A stretch of DNA of 64,000 nt from Pelecanus crispus (lineage: Eukaryota > Chordata > Aves > Pelecaniformes > Pelecanidae), in the NCBI RefSeq assembly GCF_030463565.1, contig NC_134654.1:19483702-19547701 (forward strand). Direction: 5' to 3'. The translations under genes were made by a program, and so were the position numbers. Every line of letters starts with the position of its first letter. Position 1 is the stretch's first letter. Positions 1-12,815 of the stretch are shown here, piece by piece. A model generated the notes under the pieces. The model made no database searches, was not told the origin of the DNA, and saw only the letters and a program-made list of their open reading frames with translations.

Positions 1-3000
1 GATAACTGCATTTGAACACTATTAATGTGGATGCACTTTAGCTCTGTTAAGCCTTGATAAGTTAGGAGTGAGCAGAGGGGAGGAAAAATCGAATCACTGT
101 AGTGCAGAGATATTTATCTTATCTGGAGGCTAGGCCTGGGACCAGACTGCTTCATTTGGTTGCATTTCCTGCATTGCACTGGCCATGTCTGGGATGGATT
201 GACATGTATCCTGCTTGTTCCTGCCGCCGAGGCTGGGGCAGGTACGCTCATGCTCTGTGTGCTGCCCTGCTCTTGGCCCCCAGGGAGCCTTCCCCAATCC
301 CGCTCTGCAGCAGCAGCTCTGAGCTTTTCTCAGGTAGTTCAAATAGTCTTGCATGCTTTCCACCTCGATGCTGACAGATTGAGAAGCCATTTTAAGAGCC
401 TCCGTTGTATGGTGCTGGGGCAAAATCCACATGTGGAGCGGAAATGTGAGGGGAGCATGTATTACAGAATTATTGCTGGAGGACTTGTTTTGTCCGAAAT
501 GGGGGCTCTGTCCAACTCTCTTTTGCAGCACAAAGCAGGTGGTCCTGGTCAGTAGCATGATGGCTGCTGGAGCAAGGTGTTTGCTTTTTTTATGCTTCTG
601 CCCCTCTTTCTACTGCTGACACCAGATACCCTTTGGCAAAGAGGCTACAAGGATCAGCCAGGGCTAGCAGCCAGCCTGACCCAGTTTTACATTCCAGGGC
701 TGTAATTTCTAAAGCAGTCTGTGCCATGAAGTGTGGACAGACTGTTCAGAATAACAGAAGGAACATTTCCAGTTAGACAAAAGCTTAATAGTGTGCTTAC
801 CGTGAAGCCTTTTCAGTGTCCTGCCTTGGGGAGCAAGGCCTGCAGCCGGAGCAAAGCTTCCTATTGAGGGAAGGTGCTGCTGCCCTGGTCCAGAGCTCAG
901 GCATTAAATTCAAAGTATTATTCATTCAAAGTGTATGCACCTATATGTTATAATCAACACAAGTTGACTACTGCAGCACGTGCAGTTGAAACCCAGCTTT
1001 TCAAATTCCTTGCAGTGTGTGAGCCTCCCACCACAGGGTTTTGATTTGGGTCCTTTCTGGTGGTACTTTCTCCAAGAATTTGCTATCTTACTGAGGAAAT
1101 GCTGTATCAGGAAGACCCCAAATGGCCTTTTTAGTTTGCTCTTTTTCATTACCTTGTTTCTTTTATCCTGCCCTTGTTTTTGGTACAAGGCTTTCTCAAG
1201 ATGTATGTGCTGAGTCAGGGGTCAAGGGCAGGCAGAGAATCCTTGGGTGCTGGGGAGCTGGGGCAGTAGCCTTGAGCTGAGCCAGAAGTCTGGCCTAGGA
1301 CTGGTTTAGGTATTACAAGATGGTATGAGAAAATAGACCTGGGTTTCTCTTTGTCTTTTTTGTTGTGTTTATGAGCTAATCTGTGCAACCTGAGGGGCTA
1401 GAAACTTAATGGTACATATCTTTTTAAGGAAAGATGAGGTTTTCCAACAGTGCAGGGATTCCAAGAACCAGAGCATTTAAAAAAAATCACTCTACATCTG
1501 AGACTTGGTAGAAAACTGTGTGAGTTGGTGACACAACGTCCTGTTGTAATCCTGATAGAGCAATGACAGATCTGGTTGTAAAAGTCCTTGATTTACATCT
1601 CTATGGATTCATTATTTCTGCCTTGTGTATACACTAAATAACATAGATGGACTTTGACATTTATTTTCCATATATCTGATTCATTGAAATCTCAGTTGGG
1701 GTGCTATTTAAATGATGAATGCAACGTTATACAACACTGGGGAAATTCAGGGCTGTGGCTAGGACTCTTGCGGTTTATAGCTGTAGATGTTTACTCTAGA
1801 CACCCTACCCCTAAAAGAGACCTCAACACAGTCTTTAATACATCCAAACCATGAAAATCATTGCAGACTAACCACATAACTGTGCACCGTTAACGAGAAG
1901 TCTTGGCAAACTCAGTGCCTTCGATAATGAGCTGCTTCTATCTGCCCTATGGAAATAAACCAAAATGTGGTCACTGGTTCCCAGCTCTGATGGCTTTTTC
2001 TGCACACCAGGGTGATTTGCCACAGTGAGACTCTTCCCACAGTCTCTGCCTCCTCCAAGGGAGGGGTTGCTTTATTCTCACCTAACCAAACATCGAAGCT
2101 GATCACTTTATTTACCTTGTGGATATGGTCATGCAGTCTCCATCCAGAGACGACGTTACATTTTTCTTCTGTTGGCTCCTCTGCACCAAGAGCTCTAGGA
2201 TAGCAGTGAACCTCCTGGAACTGTAAGAGTCATAAATCTCTATAATTACATAAACCAATTTTCTCAGAGTACCCTTTGAAAGGTTTCTCACCGTTATCAG
2301 TGACAAGTACAAATCTGTGAGCTCCCTCAGACTGGTGCCTCTCAGACCCTGCCACACTTTCCCTTCAGACTGCTGCCAGGGACTTACTGATGAGTTGCCA
2401 CTTATTAAACACAGGCTTCTGTAACCTACAGCTGGCAAAATTTGTCCTTAAGCTCTGCCTGGGAGCTTGGCGGGGCTTTTGGTGGCTGGTCGCATGAGCT
2501 AGATTTTACTCAAGGTAAATTTTGTTTCCCCAAAAGAACACTGACAATTTCCTTCCATTCAGGCTTTCTAAATTAGACACGGATGCAAGGAGTATAATTA
2601 CTGTGGGATGGCTGTCACGGAGGCTGGGTGCCATTTTTTTGTAAATATTTGTCAAATTAAATGTTGCATTTGCTTCTGCTGTTTTTTGTGACCTTCTTTG
2701 TGGTCAATTGTCTTTGCTTCACTCTGAGACATGGCTATGGCCACCTTGCACTTGCTGATTATAGCTATTTTACACTACTTTGATGCCCACATGTCTCTTC
2801 TGGATGCAAAAGCGCCATGTCGCAGGGTGGACAATTGGGTTCAGGATCCAGTTAATAGCATCACGACAGATGTTTTCCCAGTCTGTTTTATTTTATTTTC
2901 TTACAGCAGATGAGGAATGTCTCCATTGCATGAATTCTTGGAACTTGTCACTTCTAATACATTGTTAATACATCAGTTGCCCAGAGCATGAAGGTGACTG

Positions 3001-5525
3001 CTATCTCTGTAGTGGTGCCAGCAAACTGTTCCCATATCTGTCCTTTTTTTCTTCTCCATCCTCATTAGCTGTGGGGCAAATACATTACACTGGTAGTTTA
3101 ATGAGTTTGTTGACTTCTGTTTCATAGTGCAGATGAATTGATTTAGAGAAGATCATGAGAGGGAAAAGTGTGCCTGGTGGCTTTAGTGCTTCAGCCTATG
3201 GTACAATTTCTTTCTTCTTTTCAAGGGAAGTTAATCCTAAAGCCAGCCAGCTAAGTCTGTGGTGAGACACGGCGGTGATGATTTCTCTTTACGTTTTGAT
3301 CATCTCAAAAGTTACTCATTCCTGTGCAACCATTTGATCTGTTCCCAACCTGTGGTGCTAGCCCAGGAGACCAGTAACACATGCTATTAGAAAACCTGGT
3401 ACAAGGTGTGTGCCTGTTGAATATCCTGTGCCAGGTTGCATGCAGAATGCATGCTTGGTACACAGCCCTTTGTTCCAGGTTTAATTTGCTACATCATATT
3501 AATGATAGGGAAGCTGAGCTGGCAAGGCTCAGGATGTGATTCACTGCTGTACCTAGATCCATTTTAAAGCCTCTGCACTGCCTAAATGCCAGTGCTCAAA
3601 CCAGTGGTCAGATGTTTGTCAGTCCTTCACAATGTGTAAGGCAGAAGAGAATTTTCTGTTGCTGCCGGGGTGCTGGAGCTCTTTGCTGGGTGGTGGCACT
3701 TGCATCCTGCACCGGCTGCTGCGAGGGGCCAGAGAGGAGAGTGTGTGCTGGAGCGGGAGAAGCAGAGATGGAGGATGGGCAGGGAAAGGAACATGCGGGC
3801 AGCAAAGCCTCCCTTTCCTTCTGTTCGTGTTGGACTGGCAGGAGCTGACTGGCAGCGGCATTGTGTTCAGCCCCTGGGAAGCTCTTGGCCAGCCTGGGGG
3901 CTTTGCTTAGGTTCCCTCAGGGCTTTCAGGCTGCAGCAAAAAAAGACTTTTGTGAGCAGAGGGAGCACTGCGGCTTTCATTTGCTCATGTGATGCAGCTT
4001 TAATTACCTTCCCATAGTAGCCCCCACCGCTGCATGCAGCCAAGCAGCGCTGGGCTCTGGAGAAGACCCATCCCACCACTTGCCGGGTGGCAAGAAGACA
4101 GTTGTGCTTGCTTGGTTGGGTAGAAGGGATGAGGGAACTGGCTGTCCCTGGCCCAGAGGCAGAAGGCTCCTTTCTGGTCTTGAAAGATCAGCTTCAAAGT
4201 TATTTGTATATTCTTAAATTCAAGGCAGGCTCTTTTTCAAACAAAAAACCACTGGATTTCTTAGAAATACACCTAAGTAGTCTGGACTGTGCTACTTTTT
4301 CTGTTCTAGATTTTGATTTTTCTTAAAGAAATGCAAAATGACAACATGTATTATGCACCAGAAAAAACCAAAAAAAGAAAAAGATACTGTATCAGGCAGC
4401 AGTGAGTGAGCAAACAAACGTGTAGGTATGTGGAGAGACGTCCCAGACCACCAGAAGAGAGAATACTGATAGTAAAGCTAAAGCAACCAGGAGCGTGTTC
4501 CTCTGAACAGCTCCTGCTTTGTCACTCAGTACCTCTGTAAATTTGCCAAATCACCTAGCACCTGATTCAGAGAGTCCCACTGGCTTCAAATGGGCTTAGG
4601 ATCAGACCAGAAAGCTGGTGATTCTCTGTCGACCATGCGAGCAGACGGTGCTTTTTGATGGCCACTGTTGACACTTGCTAGACAGCTCCCTGTACAGAAA
4701 AAAGGAATGTTCAAGTAACAAGCCTTATTAGATAACTGATGGAAGAAAAAATGATGATTTTTTTTCTTTAATTAATATTTATCTCAGCATCTGGAAAGAG
4801 AGAATTTCTGAATGCAAAGTCTGTGAGGTAAATAATTATCTGGAAGTTATTTGATCCTCTTTTACTGGATGGTGCAGAAGTAGGACATGATTCAGGTGCC
4901 TTCTGCCAGCACAGGTTGAGTTTTACCTGCTGAGAATAATGTGGATAATATGCTGGTAAAGCTGTGGAATAACTGGAGTAGGAGTGCTCTTACTTATCCT
5001 GCAGGATATATTCTCCCAACATCCCTAGCCCTGTCAGTGGTCCCACTTCATCCTGAAAGTAAGCATGTTTGCTTTGAGGCAAATGAGCTAATTAAAACCA
5101 GCTCTTGTGGTGGAGAAAAGCAATGCCAGCCTCTGCAGCATGCCATCCTGCTGGCATCAGAAACAGTGGCAGTGACTTGTGCAAGTGCAGCGTGGTGCCT
5201 GTGCGCCCACCCACTGCGAGCAGCACTCCCCACTGCTGCTCCCCACTGCGTTGAGGGTCCTGCTGCTGGAAACCAGCCCTTCGCGTGGTGGGAGCATCGG
5301 GGTTCTCTCTGCCAAGACAGGACTTGCCAAGCTGCACTGGTCATTGCACGGACATGTCACTGGAGGAGGGTGCAGGACAGATGTGATCAGGTCCCTGTTC
5401 TCCAAGGGGGGCGTGGCTCCATCCCCAGTCTCTGCAGTGAATCCCTAATTCTGCTGGGGTGGGGTCTGACATATGGAAGATAAGAAGGGGACAGCATCTC
5501 CTAGAGTCACTTGCTTGTGCCCATC
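1..5525. other. Non-coding stretch, no gene recognised
   Basis: Seen: mixed-composition sequence with open frames up to 180 codons (4941-5483, plus) but no recognisable domain, signal peptide plus domain, or paired splice sites around a conserved frame. The sequence around 5205-5250 is locally GC-rich with a short ctccccactgctg-type tandem. Short A- and T-rich tracts occur at about 4360-4385 and 4745-4775. I see no LTR, CR1 or RNA gene here. It could be intergenic DNA or an intron of a gene with exons outside the window. Confidence 0.6.
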
Positions 5526-5686
5526 TGTCGCGGTTTAGCCCCAGCCAGCAGCTAAGCACCACACAGCCGCTCGCTCACTCCCCCTGCCCCGGTGGGATGG
5601 GGGAGAGAATCAGAGGAGTAAGAGTGAGAAATCTCCTGGGTTGAGATAAGAACAGTTTAATAATTGAAATAAAGTAAAAGAGTAAT

Positions 5687-5732
5687 GATAATAATAATAC
5701 AATAATGATGATGATAATAATAATAATATACA
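5687..5732. repeat. AAT/ATG trinucleotide-rich microsatellite inside the LTR
   Basis: An imperfect run of ATAATA and ATGATG units lies within the LTR. Versions of this LTR as I remember them carry an AAT-rich stretch at the same place, so this is probably an element-borne microsatellite that has since drifted. It is likely polymorphic in length. Confidence 0.7.
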
Positions 5733-5844
5733 AAAAAAGTGATGCACAATGCAATTGCTTGCCACCCGCCGACCGATACCCAAACAGCTCCCGAGCAGCG
5801 ATCGCTGCTCCCTGGCCAACCCCTCCCAGTTTCTATATTGAGCA

Positions 5845-5852
5845 TGACGTCA
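5845..5852 (-). promoter_or_regulatory. Perfect CRE (TGACGTCA) in LTR U3
   Basis: The palindromic CREB/ATF site lies 5-12 bp upstream of the degenerate TATA-like sequence when read on the minus strand. This is the usual U3 enhancer/promoter order. Whether the LTR still drives transcription cannot be judged from sequence; its TATA box appears degraded. Confidence 0.5.
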
Positions 5853-7870
5853 CATGGTATGGAATAGCCCTTTGGTCAGTTTGGATCAACTATCCTGGCT
5901 GTGCCCCCTCCCAGTTTCTTGTGCACCTGGCAGAGCATGGGAAGCTGCGAAGTCCTGGACTAGCATAAGCAGTACTTAGCAACAACTAAAACATCAGTGT
6001 GTTATCAACATTCTTCTCCTACTAAATCCAAAACACAGCACTATGCCAGCTACTAGGAAGAAAATTAAGTCTATCCCAGCTGAAACCAGGACACCATCCT
6101 GTCCCTGAAGTGTGAGATACAAACCAGAGTTTGTTCCATTTGTTGGGCACGTAGAGACCAGAATTCCTGAGTGCGAATCATGGTGGAGTGCTTTGGATAG
6201 CTGCTGCTTCTGGGAGTAAATGATACCAAGCCACTAAATTCTTTCAAATATCTATTCAGGGTGACATCAGTGCTGGCAGTAGGCTGTCTGTGTGTTGTTT
6301 CTCCTACTGCTGTCTGCTTTTTCACTCTGCTTTTTGCGGTCCAAAAGCCACTGGTCTTGCTGCTGATTGGAATAAAACAAAATGCGGAGTCCCATCTGAG
6401 ACTTAGGATCATGGAGGGAAGGTGGGGGGGAAGAGAAAGAAAAGAAAAACCTGGAATTAATTTCACTGCTTGTGGTAGGTGAGACCAAGAGCCCTCTCCA
6501 GAGCAGGTGCTGTGTGAGTATGGGTTTCTCCCAGGCTCACCACTGGGCCAAGCCCTCCTCCTCATACTCTGCAGGGATTTCAGTCCTTGCTCTGTCTTGG
6601 ATGGAGAGAGAAATTAAAAAGGCTGGTGACTTCATAGGGCGGAAAAGTGTCCATTTGTGAGAAAGTTTAAACTACCAAGCTCTTCTGAAAAGGCCCATAT
6701 TGGATGCTAAGGTAACGTTTCCATGAAACACGACATTCCAGGATGACTCCCAGCTAAAAAATTGGTAATGATAACATCCATTCCTCTAGGGAAGGATTCA
6801 GATTCCTTTCTTGCCTGAGGTATATGGTCTTGGTTTCTAGACATCTGTCTACATAATCTGTTCTTATTGCTGTAGTAGCACCAACAGCCAAAGCATTTGA
6901 AATCTGCCTCTTGACACCATGCCTTGAAATGGTAATTTGTTCCTCAGGCCTCAAAGAAGGCAGGACCTGGATGCTTTCCTCATCCCACTGTCCTGGGGCC
7001 AGCCTGTTCTGCTGGCATTAGAGAGGACTTTATCCCCTGTACTTCTAGCCCAGCGTTGCTGGTGGATATCTGAGCCTGATGCAACAGCCCCAGCTCTGCG
7101 GGAAGGTTGTCCTCAAAGTGCTTACAGGGATTTGACTGATCAGTGACAGTTTTGAAGATTACTCTTCGTGTAAATGCGGCTGCCCGAGGAAACAGAAAAC
7201 AGCCCCCTTCCTTTTTTTGTGGGCCATGCTGAAAAAACATGGAGTTATTTTATAGGTTGTAAAATTAGAGGTTGATCTACAGCAGTTTTTAAATTGTTAC
7301 AGTATGCTTCTCTGACTCTGGATGAGCTTCCACGTCTTAAGCATGTGGTAAATCTTTCTGCTAGACTCTTGTGGCAATCTTGTGCTGTTAAATATTTCAG
7401 TTTGATGAGAAGAGCAAGGGGCCAGGAATTAGGGAGACAAAACGTGTGTGATACTGCAAAAAAAAGGAGGACACTTTTGAGGATGTACCCAGCATTTTTG
7501 CTCAAACTGCAGTGCTGAGGAAGAGGGAGGACAAGGGAGGAGCTGGGTGAATAATTGGACAAACAGCTCTCTGTGTTTTCAAAGTGTTTTGAGGGTGAAT
7601 TAAAATCTTCAGAGAAATTTGTTTTGCACCCAGCATGGCTATGAGATAAAGCACATATTTCTGTGGTGCCTGTGTGAGCAGAATAGGCATCGTCAGTTCT
7701 GCCAGCTGTTAACGTAGCTTCAGATACAACATCATTATCTAATAATTAATTTTAAAGTGCTTATTTTAAAGCTTTTCCACCCATGCACACCTGATGTTTC
7801 TCTATAGTAGCTTCTTTAATTTCTGATTTATTGAATGTCATGGGGATTGTCACAGAAAACACTAGTAGTA

Positions 7871-7903
7871 AAGAAAAAAAAAAGGAAAAAAAAAAGGAAA
7901 GAG
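7871..7903. repeat. A-rich tract
   Basis: Two A-runs of ten are separated by GG, followed by GGAAAGAG. This is a simple low-complexity tract with no LINE or SINE body attached on either side. Confidence 0.85.
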
Positions 7904-10900
7904 TATTTTCTCTCTCTGTGTGCTGTCTCCTGTTTTCCTTGTCTATATTTCTGCCAAAATGGGCAGCATTCATTTCACACCCAAGTGAGCTGGGTCTCTG
8001 TGAGTTGTACCTGTGCGCTGCAAAATGTGGGCAAGGACTCGAGACAGCAGGAATGCACAGTCCTACGGGGTCTGATCCAAAGCCTGCTAAGGTCGGCAGG
8101 GTGCTCTTCACCATCTGCAGTGGCCTTTGAACTGGTCCCGTATTATTGTGCTTCAAATAATAGTGATTTGCTGTAGGGCCCTGGTGCACTGAGCTGCAGG
8201 GTTATATCTAGCTCTTTTATTGTGGCTTGGTCCAGCAAGGTACAATTTCCTGTAGGATAACCACATACTGTACGATGACAATTATACTGATTTTCTGTTG
8301 CTGTCAGGTACTGACTAATAGTATTCAGGCTCCGCTAGTTACAGAGGGTGCACACTGTTCCTGCTATATTGGACTTCAGAACCAAACACATTTTCTGTAA
8401 CTCCTGTGCTATCTATAAAATTACTAATCAAACTAAAGGATCAGGCATGTTGATGCAGATCTATCCCAGAGCTGTACGTGAGGAGCCTTCATTAGGTCTA
8501 GCCCCTACTGAGAGGCAAGTCCCTCTCAGGGTGGAGAAGATGTATGGGGTGCACTTACAACATAGGCTGTAGGAGGGCATCGACATTGAGGTCACCTGCT
8601 TGAGGCTGGGATGGGGTCTCACCCCCACCCCTCTGGCTGTTAATAGACTGAGCATCTGGGCAGTCTTTATATTCATTTGTACATTCCTGTAACTGTAGGT
8701 GTAGCAAAGTGCTTGCAAGTGCTGCTTTCCCCACCCTATACATGCAGAGCTGGGCCCTTGTTCCCTGCTTGCTCTGTACTGTATGCCAAGCTGGATTTGC
8801 CAGTTGTAACGCTGCTTCTGACATATTGCTGCTGTTGAGGTTTTTCCAATGCAATGGATGCAGAGAACATAGAAATTCACTGTAGCCCAATACAGCTTTC
8901 TGTTACAGGAATGATGAAAGACAAATTGTTCCTCCCTGTGGGGGTTTTAGGTGCTGTTATTACAAGGCTCTTGTATTCCCCTGGCTTTGCTAAGCTGGTT
9001 TGGCACCTTGCAGCAAGAGATGCTTAGAGGCTGTGAGGGTGATGCTAAGCAGATGTGATACAGATCTCTGGAAAAGTCTTGGAAAATTCCTTTGATGAAA
9101 GTCAGTGCGAGTGGCTCTTGATTGTCTCCCTGTGACCCTTTACCCAAAGCATACACTTGTTCTTTCCAGGACTGAAAGAAGGCTCTGTTATCTTCACTGC
9201 TGATCCACCAGGAATGTTAACAAATCTGCCTCAGAGCAGGTTAGGAGGAATGTGGTGCTTTTGCTCACATGCACAGCCATATGTGTGTGCTGAACGCTGC
9301 ACTCGTCTGCTTCTGTCATGCACAAAAGGACTATGCAATCTTCCAAACACTTTCACACTGACACGACCACATGCATATGCCCACTGATACAGATCCACTC
9401 TCCTACATGGTTATTCTGCTCCCCATAGGCAATTTTTGGTTCCCCCATCAGTAGGCATCATGAGACCCTTCCACCCTCTGCCATGCAAGCTCTGCACAAC
9501 CCTGAACGAGAACTACAAATTCATAAGAAGTACATAAATAAATAAAACAGAGACAGAGAAACCACCACAAGAGTGCCGCCTTGGATGGTGCCAGAACAAT
9601 CCTGTTCCGCATTCCCTGCCAAGCTTCACTCAAAGAAACATCTGCCATTTAACTCAGCTTGGGTATATTTTTCTTTCATTTAAAAGAGCGCCCTTATAAA
9701 CATCACTTCAGCTCAGGAGAGACATGCCAAGGATAACTCAGCGTTGTCCTGCCTCTGTGTGAGCGGCAGCATGCTGAGCAATGTTCACGTTTCAGCTTGC
9801 CTCCCAGGAGGGCAGGCTTTTCCTTAAGCTTACTGAGGTCCTGCAGTGAGGAGGTGCTAAATCTCTCAGGGCTGAAGCTGTCTTGCACCATGCCAAGTAG
9901 ATGGCTTTGGCTCAGCAGGGCCTTAGGCAGAGCTCTCGGGTCTTCCTGGCTTGTACCCCAAAGTTACTTGCTCCCTTTTCCAACCAACCCGGCAGATCCT
10001 CTTTCTTCTTGAAAATTATTTCACTCAGAAATAAAGAAAACATAGAGCTGTGTGTTAGTTTATGCTAAAGAGAAGACCCAAGAAGTATACAGTGTACTGT
10101 TGTTTCAAGCATTGATCTCAAAGAACTTCAGTAAGGAAAGCAAATATCGTGAGCTTCTCTTTAGCAACAGGGATGCGGTGGTACTTGTTCAAGCTCCGGA
10201 CCTGGGGCGGGAGCTCACCTTCCTGCAGGAGAGGCAGAGGGGACCCCCTGAGACACTGTGCCTCCTGTTTGCAGCTAAGCAGTTTGAGATATGTGCTTTT
10301 CTGGAGGAGTTTGCTCCCCGCCAGGAGACAGATATCCACAGCCCTTCTCCATCCCTGTCTGGCAGACTGTTACCCAAAGCTGCAAAAGTCCTTTCCGCCA
10401 TGCACACCGTCTCATCTCTCTGTTTCACAGATGTGCTGGAGGTTTGCCCTGGTCTGATGTTCCCAGCTCCTCCCCCAGAGGAGTGCTTCTGCAGTTTGCT
10501 GAGCTACAGCGGGGAGTAACACATAGAGATGCTTGCAGGCTTGCGTGGAGAAGCCCTGTGAAAGGCAGTTTCTACAGTTTCAAATCCTTCAAAGCCAATT
10601 TTCAGGCGTAGCTTGTAGGCTCGGATTGGCTATGGGTAGCTGCAGTGGGTGTTAGTACAGCACTGGGGTAGTGCTGTGGATACTTCAAGCTCCCAAAGCT
10701 GCAAATTCAGCTTGCCTCCCTAAGGAGAAACAACTGCATTTAACTAATACTAGGGTCATCTGACATTAGCCTGCTTTCCTTAGCCAAAATATGCAAAGCG
10801 ATAGCTCATTCATTTGGGCAGCATTTTTACATGTCAGTGATGGATTTACCTGACCAGTCAGAGAAGCTCCAAATATGCCAGTGCAGCTCTTCCATAAGCA

Positions 10901-10964
10901 CATATCCAGAGATATCCATTCTTTTCACAGCAGGGCAGAAAGGCTGTTTTATTATTCAGTGGGG

Positions 10965-10981
10965 AAAAAAAAAAAAAAAAA
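10965..10981. repeat. A17 homopolymer
   Basis: A run of 17 A follows GGGG. No retrogene body is visible upstream, so I treat it as a simple repeat and not as a processed-pseudogene tail. Confidence 0.9.
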
Positions 10982-12798
10982 GGATATTTACTGCAATGAC
11001 TCTAGAGGCAGCTGTATAACCTGGCTCGGGTGGGGCAGAGCCATCCCACGGAGCTGCTAGCAGGCGGCATGCACAGAGCGAGGTCTTAGGCTGCAGAGAC
11101 ATCTCCTGCCGCTTCCTCGCTCAGGAATACAGATGATGTGTGCTATCTCTGTGTGGACATCTGACACAACAGCACCAGCTTTGTGCAGGATTAAAGCCTT
11201 TCTGTAGTAAATACCTTTGCTTTTAACATTAGCAGCTGAAATTTGTTGTATCACAGCTGCTTTTGAAGTCATAGGTCTCCTTTGTGGCCCTGCTGTACTG
11301 AACATCTACACAGGCTTTGCAAGAGGTACTCAGTGTCCTGTGGAATTTATATTTTAAACAGACAAGAGGGACAAAGGTTGAGGGAAAGAAAGGGCAAGAT
11401 AGTGATGGGAATCTTAAACACAGAAAAATTAATTGACTGGCCTGGGTTCACATGAAAGTCTGTGTTGGAGCCAGTTTAACTAAAATTTCTTCAATTTCAG
11501 CCAAGTGTCTTCAGCACATCCCCATTGCTTCCCTCTGTTCAGTGGGGACACACTGATTTCCTGGTGTGGGGAGGGCACAGGAGCAACCTCCTATCCCTGG
11601 GAAGGGTATTTTTTTGTTCAGCTGTGGGGATACAAGCTGAGCTTTTGCTTGTCACCACCAAGGCTTTGAGGAGGATTTTTCCTCCAGGAAAAATGTCTAA
11701 AGCAGGTATTTGTGATTCTTGAAACATCCAAGATAATCCTCAAGCACTCCAAACCTAGGTATCAAAGCCTATGGGCTTCTCTTTTCAGTCAAAGATTTTA
11801 ATAGTCTAGTGTTCCTGTAGAATGGGAGAAAGATAACTGTTAGGTCTGGTGCCTGAGTACAGCTACTTCATGTATTACAGTCAAACTTTTTCCTTCAACC
11901 TGGACAGGGAGTCTTAGGGTGGCAGCGGCATGGATGGGATGGAGCCCTCTCCCAGCTGGGCACGGCATGGCCCTTACCTCCTAGCCCAGCATCCCAAGAG
12001 CGACTACAGCGGGGTCTGCATGAACACTGAGTGTCCAAACTCCTGTAGCTGGTCCTGCTGCACGGTGCTTTGGTGCTAGTTGTTTTCTCTTAGAGGTTAT
12101 TTAGGTTTTAGCTCTGTCCATTGATCAGGGTTAGCATAAATTAAAGCTCCTCTCTTGCTGCGATGCAGACGTGTAGCTGCATTAGATGTTTGCTTCAGGG
12201 TATGTTCTGTTGCAGGCTGGCCCAAAAGCAGATCTTTTCAGACATAGATTTTACATCAAGGAAGAATTTTTAGACAGCAGAAAGCAAATCAAACCCCAGC
12301 AGCTTACAAATATATTTTCTTTTTTAATTAGCTAAACTAAATTGTAATCAACCCCCCAGCTAGCACTGAATAATGAGGGATTCTTAAATGGGAAACTGCT
12401 CTTACTATTTTTGGTCTATCAAAAAAAGGGCAGGGACACAATGATGTCTGAATGAAGCCAGATGGCCAAAGCTGCTGTACTGAAATCCAGCCATGAAGGA
12501 GAAGGCTGGAACAGCACAGGAAGGTTCAGCACAGGCTGCCCTTAAAGAGAGGAAACATACCATTTTCGGATACACCAAGGACTGGAAAGCTTTGGAAATT
12601 CCACCTTATGTTATATATTTTGCACTGTTTCTAGCATGACTTGGGGTAGACCTCACATTTGAATACTGCAAGTCCTAGTAAATGGAGTACTTTATCATTC
12701 ACAACATCATTTGATATCTTGACTGTTATTAATATATACAACTGAAATTCATGTTCAGTGGAGTCAAAGGGTCAAAACATGTTTTGGGTGTTTTTTGC

Positions 12799-12815
12799 TT
12801 TTTTTTTTTTTTTTT
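12799..12815. repeat. T17 homopolymer
   Basis: A run of 17 T. There is no recognisable minus-strand retrocopy downstream. Confidence 0.9.

Larger units (their letters stand above)
5526..6093 (-). mobile_element. Solo LTR of an avian endogenous retrovirus
   Basis: This 568-bp element begins TGTCGCGGTTTAGCC and ends GAAACCAGGACA, so it has TG...CA termini, and it is flanked by CCATC on both sides. No gag, pol or env sequence is next to it, so it is a solo LTR left by LTR-LTR recombination. Transcriptional sense is inferred to be minus. Read that way, a perfect CRE/ATF site (TGACGTCA, 5845-5852) lies just upstream of a degenerate TATA-like AATATAGAA (about 5832-5840), and an ATTAAA poly-A signal lies further downstream (5656-5661). 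The sequence resembles an LTR family I know as abundant in bird genomes. The class (ERVK-like or ERVL-like) is not certain from sequence alone; the 5-bp duplication is more usual for ERVL or some ERV1 than for ERVK. Confidence 0.85.
5521..6098. repeat. 5-bp target site duplication (CCATC) flanking the solo LTR
   Basis: CCATC occurs immediately before the LTR (5521-5525) and immediately after it (6094-6098). A 5-bp duplication at the exact ends of a TG...CA element is the footprint of retroviral integrase. It fixes the element boundaries and shows that the solo LTR still sits at its original insertion site. Confidence 0.8.

Noticed and set aside
4941..5483. 180-codon open frame next to the LTR
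   Set aside because: It does not resemble gag, pol, env or any cellular protein. It ends just before the LTR without any link to it.
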